64,000 nucleotides of DNA from positions 1,612,001 through 1,676,000 of the forward strand of contig JACATO010000304.1 in assembly GCA_018389105.1 (NCBI GenBank), given 5' to 3'. Source of the DNA: Nautilus pompilius (taxonomy: Eukaryota > Mollusca > Cephalopoda > Nautilida > Nautilidae). Positions within the stretch are counted from its first letter, which is position 1. Each line of letters starts with the position of its first letter. Both the position numbers and the translations under genes were made by a program. The notes under the pieces are model-generated. The model was not told the DNA's origin, did no database searches, and saw nothing but the letters and a program-made list of their open reading frames with translations. Of this stretch, positions 40,501-52,500 are shown piece after piece.

Positions 40501-43500
40501 AATTTCAGATATCTGTTCAACAGTTTATAATTAAAATACATGAGAAATTAAAGGAAAACTGTCCTTTGAAATTTATATTGACCAGGACTTATCTTTTTTC
40601 ATCAATACAGAGAGTATCTATTTTCAGTGCTTTGAAAATTTGTTTGAGATGTTAATCAACAGCAAGTGGACTTTGAACATTGCTGCTGACACAGTGCAGC
40701 CATTACTGTGTATTGAAAAACTTTGATGGGTGAACAAAATGTTTTACATTTTCCCAGTATCTCAGATGTTACTGATCCCTGGGAAATTACAAAAAAAAAG
40801 TATATCCTTTCCCGTGGCTATGGTTGAGTGGAATCAGACTGTTCGACCAATACTAACACCTGAAAATATAAAAGAGATGTCTATTGTTGCTCAAAGCTTT
40901 GTGTAAAATGGAAGTTTTGAGATGGATGGCCTGTTTGAAGTAAAAAAAAATCAACTAAAATGTGTTGATTTTTGCACAAAATGCTTAATAAAACTGATAG
41001 AGGTTGATGAGAAACTTTTTGAAAAGGAGAATCTGTCAGTGGAAATCAAAGAAGCTTTAGAGACAAAAAAAAAAACATTGCTCTCAGCATCCTCCAAGTG
41101 CCTTGTGGGATGTAAGGATTTATGAACCTCAAGAAAATCCAAGATTTATTCTTCATGCCCTTTTTGCTCTGTCTGTGGCCATGATGTATAATGATAAATT
41201 AACCGATAATTTTTTTACAATTAGTGTATGAATAAAATTGCCATCTCAACATTTTTTCTAAATTTCTTGTGTTTATAGTTGAATAATATAAAAATAACAA
41301 TTTGTAAGATATATATGTGTGTGTAATTCATTGTATTTTATATTCAGTTTTTATATTTAAAACTTAAAATTTAAAATAAATATTTTAGAATGTATAAATT
41401 TAAAATGAAAAAAAAATCATTTCTTTAGAAACTAATGTTTAGTTTACCTTTAGCTTACTATCTGTTGAAATGTTACAATATATTGGAAACCTCAGAATTT
41501 TTATTTACTACTATTAAATCTGGAATGCTTTGAGAATTTTAAATTTAGTTCTCCATATAAATTCTGCATTCGAATGGTGCATTTGTGTGCACTGGCATGT
41601 GCAAGCTCAGAGTATGAAAGGCAAAGAATGTTAGATCAACTAACTTAGCCCTAAATGGCAAGAATGTAAGCAGCAAATCCAGGACAATTTTTATCAAGTA
41701 CAGATGAGTGAAGATTGGGTAGAATAGACAATTGTTTTACCCAAATACAAAAATTGTACAATCTTAGGACATTCTTCTGCATAGGAATGAGTCCTGTATA
41801 GACATACTCCTCGCCAGTCACATGGATCAGTTAAAAAGATGATATGATGTTTGTAAAATCAAAAAATAATTTCATTAGAATAACTCAGTGAAGTGATGAT
41901 TGAAGTTGCAAGAAACCTGAGAGGGCAAGACTTGTTCACCTTACTAAATACCCTTTTGGTTGGTTTTGTGTATATAAAATAAAACTAGATTTCTAGTGGC
42001 ATAAATTTTGATAAAACTTTCTTCATTTTATTTAAAGATGGTCTTCCAACATACAGTATATTATAATGTGGACAAGCCAGTGGGTTTAAATGGCATTTCT
42101 TGACTTTTACTCTTTATATTGAAGGTTTTCAATGGGAGATCAAGTCAACCAATTATTCTGCTAAACAGTCATGCATATTAAGCTTTCCTTTTCATGGGCA
42201 GACTGGAAAAGGAAGGCTTTAGTAAAACGGCTTCTATATTTCTCAGTCTTGGATTTGTTTATGAATGTAATTGTGAAGTCATTTTAACATTGATTATAAA
42301 TACTAAACTATGTTGATGAAAGAAAGTGCATTATTTATGCAGATTTCTTAATGTGATATAAATGTTCCTGATACTTTTCATAAGTACATTTGTATATAAA
42401 TGAATCATCAGCTAATTTCCTGAAATTACTTCAAGTGATGATCAGGTTTTTTTAGAAAATGGAATGTACCATGAAAAAAAAAAAACATTCATGAACTGAA
42501 TTTTTTAAAATTTATCTTAGTGCTTGGCCCAAATCAGGTAGTAGTACTTGAATAACAAATTCATTGCAAATTATGACATGATTATAACCACCTTCAAAAG
42601 TATTTATAATTTATAAGGGCACCCGCAAAGGCCATGTTTAAAATTCAATAATATTGGAAATGCAGTATCTACATCCATATGGTAGCATCTGCTTTTATGT
42701 TTCAGCCTAATGTCAATGATGGTTATGTGAGGTCTCTTTAACCAGTTTGCTTTAGAATTTCTGATTTGTCTGCTGTAGAGGGTGTGATACAGACCGAGAG
42801 TTTTGATTTCTTCCAGTAGCCCAAAGTAAGATTCTTCTATAACAACAGGGGAGGTGGTGTTTGACACTATATTTTTATTCAGATTAATTTAATATAGCCA
42901 GCGTGGCAAATGTTTACAAACTAAAGCACTTATTGAAATGAAACTCAACTGGTTGAAAGATTCAACATGCAATAAAGACTCTGTATGGTTTAGCCAGCAA
43001 TAAAATTAGATATTAGAAGTACATCGTATACAGACTGACTGTAATTTTAAACTCTTGTCATTGTTATATTTTAATTATATTTTTAATCTGCTTCCTTGGT
43101 TCAGTAGTGTTATAATTTGATGTGGATTTGTAGAATAGAATATAAGAGCTTAATTATTGTTTACCATAAAACAATTAGTCCTATATTGGTGGAATATAAT
43201 TATAAGTTGTTACGCATTTGTTTTGATTCTAATATGTCAGTTATATATTTCCCTTAAAATGTTTAGTTAAAACTATTGCAAATTGTACATTTACCTTTAT
43301 TACTCATATCATCTCCATAAGAAACTACTACCTTAGTTTAGTACCGAGGCTCTTTGAATATCAAAACAAAGCTTCGTTGTTTAAGATGTATTTTTTGCAT
43401 TATAAAAATACTCTCTTGTTTAAAAACATAAGGTAATGTAATCACTGTGGCCGTTACTGTAATTTGTAAATGGGTTTTATACCTTCCATGTTTCTTGAGT

Positions 43501-46500
43501 ACATCAGTGCTGCGCATTGTGATCTTATTTGTGGTTAAGTCTGTTATCACAAAACCCATTCGTATTTTTATATTTTTTTGTTGCTTTTTAGCAATTTCAA
43601 TTTTTTGTGAAAAAAATATCCACTTTTTTACATAAGTTTAGTAGATTTATTTTTGCATTCATATACTATAAAAGAACTTTTGCAACAAAAACTCAGTACT
43701 TAATATGGTGGCTTATCATATTTGAGTTGTTTTGGTCCTTGCACTAATTAGTACTTGCACTTAACTGGTTCTATATTTACTCAAAGCACATGGGTTGTGA
43801 GTGATATACAGACTTGTCATTACAAAGGGTTATACAGAGTTCTCTGTGGGTCTGGGAGAAAAAAAGATAACCACTCCTAGGCCTGGAAAAGTCTTTAATT
43901 TCAAATAACATTTTAGATTGCAAATTAGATAGAAAACAGTTTAGTATATTATTACAAACAGCCTTATTATAAAAATGATGTACTGTTATAGTTGAACACA
44001 CTTAATATCATATTTGATAAGGGACTACTTGGCTTACGGTAATGTATGTTGAGTTAATTTCCATTCCAGTTTAGCTTTGCGTCACGCGTACTGACTGTGT
44101 AAATGAGATTCTCACAGATCATGTAACGTGTCACCACCCAAAGACTCTTGTATACAAACAACATGTTTGCAATTGTCTGTGATAAATTTCTTCCATCCCT
44201 CATTTTAAATAATGAAAAGAAATTGTTACAACAATTCACCAGCCCAGCATCAATCATCATGTTGTTTTGTAAATATTCATGCTAGTTACTTAACTGGAAG
44301 ACCTTTCAGCTTATGAAAACTATCGTTTTTATACTAATATAGTTTAATTTTATTATATTAAAAACACCAAAGAAAATATTAGTGGAAGTTAAAAGCTTTT
44401 GTGATTCATGGTTGTCTTTATAAAGCAATATGTAAACATGTGGAAAAGTTGTATGAACTTTTATTAAACAAATGTCAGAAAACCCCTGGGGAGGGATTAT
44501 CGTTATTTACGGCATTACTTTTTAAACACTATGTTCTGATAAAATATTAAGTGTGAGAGAGAGCACTACTTTTTGCCTCTCAAATTTTTGGCCAATTCTG
44601 CTTGCTTAAGGATGTAGGCAGACATACGGTGTGGTTGCACTCATTAATTTTCATGAAATTATGAAAAATGATGAGTAATATGCATTGTAAAAAAAAAGGG
44701 AATAGAATAACTGATGCACTATTTAGTTTAAGCATGTCAAAACCAAATGGATTAGTTGAAGGTGTTTTTGGTAGAATGAAGGAGTGTTATCGACATTCTT
44801 AAGTTCGAAGTAAAGTCTTGGAAAAGTCTAGAAATTTCATAAACAGAAAGTGTAGGAACCATGTTTATATTGTGAGGATGGTACTATGAGCCACAGTGTT
44901 AAGTAAAATAGGTTTTGAAGAGTAGTGGGGTGCACTGCAAATGTACCTCAAGTGATTAAGGCTCTCTTTCAGTGGGATCTAACACAGTGACAAATTCATT
45001 CTGTGATCCTCAATTTGCAGCAGCAGTGTAAGTTGTAGATATGCACCTGTTAGAGCAAGTTGGATAAGCATTTCCTCTATTCTAGGTACAGGGCTACAGA
45101 ATAATTGTTTCTCAAGGTGTCAATGTGATGCTGGGAGTTTTGTTGTATGGACAACACACTGGTATGGGACCATGCCAAGCAAATAAGGCATAGTTAAAAG
45201 ATTAAATGCAATATGGAAATAATGATGCTGCTGGCTGGCTTTCCAACCCAATTTGGGAACCACTAGGTTAAGATTTTTTAGTTTGCTAAATATGTCATCT
45301 TGTGAAAATTTTTTAATGTATTAGTTTGTAAGTTTTTGATGAATCTCACTTTCAAAAAAATTGCTTAAAAATGGGGATAAAAATATGCAAAGTTCCTATG
45401 ACATTGGTTATCTTCAATAAAAAAAAAAACATTTGATGAATAGTTAAGGAGAAACTCTGATGGTTTTTTTATCTTCACATATTCATTTGGCTTGCAAGCT
45501 TTCTGTGGCAACTTTACAAATGTTGAATCTGATTATTTTGAGTTGAAGATCCAGTTTATAATATAACTTTTTAGTTATTGTGAAATACCACATTGAGTTT
45601 TTTTCCAAAAGATACCTTAATGCAGTAAATATCAACTTTGGCAAATTAAGCTTCGCCATTAATGCTTATGGAAATACACAGCTTAAACTGAGGGGACCAA
45701 CTTCTATTTTAACAATTTTAGTTTTGTCTGCTAAAATAAAGTTTGTGTGTTTTAGCATGTATGTTTAAGGAATATGTTTGAATCCCTTGTAATTCCAAAT
45801 TGTTTAACAACATACTTTCCAATTTTCACTTTTCTTTAAAATTTTGTTTATTTCCAATAATTGTTTGTTGTTGTTTTTTAAAAGAAAAAGCCAGGAATGT
45901 GTTTTAAATAAATGTTAAATATAAGATATACCTGTTGGGACTGGTGGAGTTTATTTATCAGAGGAGTATGTGAGTCAGCTTCCTAAATGAGTTCAACATC
46001 ATTAAAAGCTAGTATATCACTTGTGGAACTGGGATGGTGTGAAATCACCTATAGCCATAAAGATAGTTTTAGTCAAGCCCTGCAAGAATATGTTGTGTAT
46101 GTGGAACATTCAGTATGCACAATATATTATTTAAGTGGGCTTTTAGGTTATTCCTAACTGATTTTAAAACTTATTTAAAAGAAGTTCTTAAAACCACCTC
46201 AAAAGATAATACGTTAATGTATGGTACCAACAGTCTGTAAAATGAGAATTTGTAAAAATAAAAATTTGCTAAATTTAAAGTCATGTCACTGCTTTTGTTG
46301 TACCTTTGAGCAAGGCTGAAGATTTTGCACTGTGCCATAAATAACATTTTCCATGTAACTAATTAGGGACACATCAGATGATGATTGGCCTTGGATGAGT
46401 TTGCTGCATCTGAAGAGAGAATGGATGGAAAATCCTACTAGGTCTACAACAAACAATATCTATTATACTTTTAAATGTACAGACCTACAAGAAACCACTA

Positions 46501-49500
46501 AATTCCTTTTTTTTTTTTTTTTTTAGAAAAAAAGGGTTATTGAGTTAAAATTGAGATATTTTGGCAAAGAGAAACTGCTTACTGCATTTCTTCACCAAGG
46601 GATAACAATACCTTTATATTTTATGAAGTTAATCTTGTCTTTTCTTCATATTGTTGCTCAATGTGTACTTTACCTGTTCATCAACCAGATGTGAAAATAA
46701 ATTCATAAGATCAGTGTCTGTCTATCTAGAAAACTACAAATATCTACCTGCCAACCAGGCATTCTATCATTTGATCTGAGTTATAATGAGTCAGTGTTCT
46801 TTATGGATTGGGTCTCCTAGCAACCAACAGCCTAGTGCTTTCTCTCTCCTCTTCCTTGAAGCTATTTAAACTAGTAATCAATCATTGCTGTGGCTAGATG
46901 CATACTGTAAATGTCAATAACAACCAGGCAGAGAGGAAGCTGGGGAAAGTGGAGGCTTCATTTGGTTCATGTTTCTGTGGTTGTCTTGGCAACAGGACTT
47001 GTAAAGTAGCCCCACATTCAGCACAAGGGGACCCAGTGTTACCTAGGGGCCAGACAAAACTGGGAGCCAGCCCACCAATGAAATATGGTGAGTTGCTTGC
47101 ATGCTCTTATTGGTAACTCACATACATGCCATAGCAAACAATCACTGAAGACTTATGTATAAAAGTTTAAGGGAAGTGGGCAATCAAATGAAAAGTAGGT
47201 GAGAATGAAATTAGTTATTGTAATATGAGAAAACTTATTGCATTTGAAAAAGACAAAATAAATAAGTATCTTCAACTTTTGAAAATTTTGTATCCTATGA
47301 TGAATGTGTTAAGAATAAAAATTTTTAATCATCTTGTATTAATTGGAGTTAAAATGCAAACAATTTGTGCTACAATGTTGAAATATTAAAATGATTGCAG
47401 AGTCTAAAAGGTGAGAATTTGTGCTTTTTTGAACAAATGATTAAAAGCAAAATATGAATATTCTCTCATCTAAAAGTGTTTTTTTTTGATAATCTAGATA
47501 ATTTATATTTTGGCCTGATGTTCACCATTGGACTGAAAAAGAGAAAACAATGAGGGTTGGTGATTTTGCAAACAATTGCAGCCTTGGTGTAAGATGAAAA
47601 GCAGACAATGACCCTCATAATTATTCCCCTGGTTTGAGGGTTCAAGTCACAGTCAGGAATGGCTAGGTTTGGCACATCTCTCTGGATTAAATTTGTTTTC
47701 ACTCCTCCTCTTCATCAGCAGCAGCTAGTTTTTACTAGTCAGGTTGGAAAGCATCACTGGGGGAATGTTATTGACTGACAGGACCATTTAGATACTTGGT
47801 GCCAAAAATCACCTTATATTTATGCCACACAATTTGCTAAACCCTACTTGTTTGCCTTGCCACAGGGGGGATGCCTCCTATGTCAACAGCATCTCCATAT
47901 AGGTGAAAGAAACAATTTGAATATTTACTTAAGTTGCATTAACCCTGAACTCCCGAAACTATACATTGTTGCTTTCTAGAAAACCCCCAGATGAGGAAGC
48001 TGCTCAGACTAAGACATTTTTCCCAATCCCCTCTTTTTTTTGTAAGAGTGGTGATTACAGAGGACATAGCTAGTGTATTGAGTGCTGTACTTTGAAAGAG
48101 ACTCAACAGGAAATTATCTTAGGTCCATGTGGACAAGCCTGGGAAGGAAAACCTAAATGACACTTTTTTCAGAAATTCCACAGCCAGCCTCCAGATTTCC
48201 AAAGCATTGATAGGTGTCACCATGCCGACGCTAATCCACTTGCGAGCAGATGGAGATGCTTTGTGTTGTAGGCTCTTGTAAAATCTTGAGAAACCAGTAA
48301 TTACTTTTCAAACTCTGATTTTTCAGTGTATTTGGCTGGTTTTATAAACAGGTTTTTAAGCATGATTTGTGTTGTTAGATTGTTTTCCCTGATAACTTAC
48401 CAATCTACGAGTCTTAAAGGAAGTTTCATTATTTTACTATTAAGAATGTCCCTCAGATTTTTGTTCAAAAGATGGGATTTTCTCCTCTCTCCTTTGTTTG
48501 TTTGTTTGTAAGCATTTTTGTCATCACATTTTGGCTAGTGGATGGTGTAACATCACAAATTAATGTTGAAAGGTAATCAGCTATACTCTGGTAAAAAGCA
48601 TTGTTGATCATCATAATTTACAAAAAATTTATTCATTACACCTTCACTGGTATTGATAACTGTACATCTGGTCAACTTGCCTACAAGAATTATTCAGGAT
48701 TAGCAGAGAAATTAAATTTTTTTTAAAATTACAATCAATCCATATGGCAAATCGTTTAGACGCTAGTCGTGTTTTTGTGTTTCTTTAATGGTTGTTTTAG
48801 AAAAGTTGATTGGCCGGTTTTGTGCATGTTTACTTTTAATATATTCAAAACATCAAAGGCCAAGCGTAGGTAAAGCCATCGAAATCATTTAACGAACCCA
48901 CGATAAATGACCTGAAGTAAAATTTTTGTCTGTTTTTAACTTTTATTATTTCTGTATCATAAATGGATGTTTTGAATTTTAATGCATCTACTGAAATATT
49001 TTGAATTTCTTTCTGCTTTATTTGTTAACTTGCTTGCTTTTTATAGCTTTGTTTAGAACAGCCCTTACAACATACATACATTGTAATTCATAATCTGGTC
49101 TTTTCTTGTACACTTTATTTATTTGATGATGTTTTTTTTTTTAAATGGATATATAAGACTCCTTTGCTGATATTTGATAGCAAAGAAATTGTTGCATTGT
49201 CTAAAAACTTTCTGGATTTTGTGAATTTTCCCTTTGCCTGTGGGACCAGCTGACATTTAACTGGTTGATGAGAGAGGTTAGGTTAGGTTGGGTGGCTAAC
49301 TGTTGAAAATGTCAAGAATGGTTTGTAGAATAAAATCTTATGGAAAATGGTGCTACAGTACTTTTGTTTGCCTCTATAATTATCTTTTAGGTCTGTGGCA
49401 GATGATGATGATTAATAATAAAAATAATTCCATAATTACCTCGTTCTAGAGGCCTGATCAAGTAACTTTTTAAAAATTAGAAACATAATGAAATCGCAAT

Positions 49501-52500
49501 GAGATTTATAATTGGATGTGAAAGATGTGTGGGCAAGATTTGCATTTCCATTAAATGTTTATGGAAAATATTGAATTAAGATGTGGAATCCAGATTTTGT
49601 CATCAGCAGCAGTCTCCAGTGAATAACTTGCAAACTGGAAAGAAATCAATAGAAGACTGCTTCACTACTATGAAATCTAAATGAGGCTTTTTACATCTGT
49701 CAGCATTTTCGTGTTTGAGAGGGGGTGGGGTGTGTTTGATTGGGGGGGGGGGGAGTAGGAAGAAGAGGGAGCCAGCAAGCTAGCCTCTGGTAGGTAGGTA
49801 GGTAGAGCTTATGGGTGGTAGGAGGGAAGGAAGAAGCTCAGATTTTATTCTTCCTATTGAATATGTATCATAAGTATCTATGATCTGTGAGTCACTATAT
49901 GGTTGATTATGTGATGTGGCTGACCTGGTTGTAGTGGAAATCCTGGTTATACTCACACGCACACATCTGGTGGCTGGAAGATGAGGACAAGAAGGTTGCT
50001 GCTGTGAGGGATCTAAGGCAGGCATGTTTTATTTTGGATGTAGGTATCCTGTTTGCTTTCTTCTTCAGTACACTTGTTGCCTTGCATGGTCAATTCTCTC
50101 TCTCTCTCTCTCTCTCTCGAAATAGCAGATACATTATTGCAAGATTTCTTGCCTAACTATGAGGAAACTATTAAACAATGTCTTTCTTTTAATCTCTCCA
50201 TCTGGAAAGGTGGTCGAATTGTTTTTCAAGAAATTTTACCCAAACTTCTGTCTTAGAATGCTAAACCATTTGTTGTGAAGGCCAAAATAAATCTTGTACT
50301 GCTCTGCTTTGTTTTAAACAAAATGGAAAAGAAACAAACCCTTTTCCTCCTCCTCCTCCTCTTATTTTGGTATATGTGAAATTTGCTGAGAATGCAAAAT
50401 TTAGATTCAGCATGATATTTGGATACTTATTCAATAAATAACTAATAGAGTTTGGATAATATTGATTCATTATGAATATTTAAAAAGCTTTTAGAGGCAT
50501 GTGTGAGATACTAAATTGGATTGTTTTCTGAAATCATGGAATAAGTAATAACAAATTTTTATATATTTACTTTACATTTGCTAAAACACTTAAACAGCAA
50601 GATTTTCATACATATTATTTTGCCTGATTATAAAGTATTTGCAATAGTTTAAAAATAGAAAACTTCTACTAACTATAAAATTTGTACATTTTTACCAAAG
50701 TAGACAAGTTTGTGACCAATTAGAAAGATTAGCAAATTCTTGTAATATCACTTCATCTCTTTGGCAAATGTTAGTGAAAGTATTTTTCACTAATTGTGTT
50801 TTTTGTTGTTGTTTTGCTCTCCATAGTTATTGAGGGGGTAGCAGGATCAGTCTTATAGCAGGTGCACTGCTTTACTGTTTGAAGACTACCCTCATAGCAA
50901 TACTCGGTCTAACTAACACATTTGTAATGGGTTTCTTTCTTTGTAGCTCCATCACTGACAGAGTTTATTATTTTGCTTGCATATTCAGCACATCAAACAG
51001 GAATTGCGGTGCTTCTAAAAAGTTGTAGTCAGTATATAAAATTTCAGAAAACCAAGTCAGTACTTGTGACTGAAAGAGTTAATTGTCAACCAAGGTCAGC
51101 TTTAGTACAAAGTGATCCTGAATAGATTTGCATGCAGATTAGTGTGTAAGTAAGATAGGGTTACAGCTGGTGCTTGGTGTTTGCTTGTTTGATGCAGCTG
51201 TTTTAAAGCTAGATATAGCTTGACATTATTCAGATTGTATAAAATTTTTTTCCTGACATCAATTATCTAAATTGACTTTTTTTTTTTTTTTTGCACTATT
51301 GCTAGATTAATTTTAGTGCTTTCATTTGGCTACCAAAATTTGGATTGCTTTCCAATGAATTATTTAACATTTTTTGTGAGGAAATATTAAGTTTTTGAAA
51401 AGCAGCATAGCATTTTAGTTTAATGCTTTCTGATTGCAATTTGGAAATTTTTACTGTTAGTACAAAACCAAAAAAAAAGATTTAAAATATTTTGAAAACA
51501 ATCTTTCTCCATGGTTGATGCGAGGTGTGGGGTATGGAGAATGTAACTTATGCTTTTCAATTTGTATTAGTCAGCACAGATTGAGCTACTGTGACACACT
51601 GTATGTATACTCGTTAATTTAACCCTTTGTAACAGCAGATTTGTATATCAGTCCAACCCCACATTTTGCATTATGATTCTGTTGATTAAATGCCTTCTTG
51701 CATCCAATTTGGTGGGGAAAAAACACATACGTGTTAAGAGGCTTTTTCATATTTCTATATTTAGTCAATTTCAGGTAAATCTATGCATTTGCAGATCAAT
51801 AAACTGAAACACTGAAATTAACTAGCAAAAATAATAATTCAGAGCTGTAATAACATTTTCTAAAACTGGTTGTGATGAGGGGATAAAAATAATTTCTTGA
51901 ATAACTTTTATTGGCAGCCTGGATTTTTGTAATTTTAAATGATTAATATGTGGGTTTACGTTATGGTACACTACGAAAGACCAAATAGAGGGAAAATGCT
52001 CAGTCACTGTTATAATGTCAATATACCCCAAAATATAGATTATTAGTAAGAGAACTGTGCAGCTAATAAACAATGTAATGAAGGGAAAAGCCCAAAATAA
52101 CCTTTTTTTTTTTAAATAAAGTAACTCATCTCGAAAAAACTTCTTTTTTGTGAGTGTTATCATTATACATTACCATGCTCTCCATTCAGATACTGTATTA
52201 CATTGTTCATTGACTATTTAATGATTTGAAAGGGAGATGTGTGTGGGATGTGATTAACGTAAAATACTTCAAAGACTAATTATGAGGCTGCCATTGTTAC
52301 AACTTTAGCAGATTCTTTTAAAAAATGACTTTGGCTATTAATAGTTAAACATAAAAAAGTTAGATTGATTTTGTTACTACTATATTTTATGCCTTTCATT
52401 CCCACATGAAAAAAGACAACAGAAGACTTAGCTTAAATACTGAAATAAGGCATTTTGCTATAGAAATAAATATTGCATTTTATTTTCTTGATGATGCCAC

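Noticed and set aside
46501..46525. Poly-T plus AG resembling a splice acceptor
   Set aside because: The T run is a homopolymer and the following sequence reads into stops with no MED15-like frame.
46898..47116. 72-codon open frame as a MED15 coding exon
   Set aside because: No MED15-like sequence, and the joins from exon 3 to exon 4 are already complete without it; kept only as a possible alternative start region.
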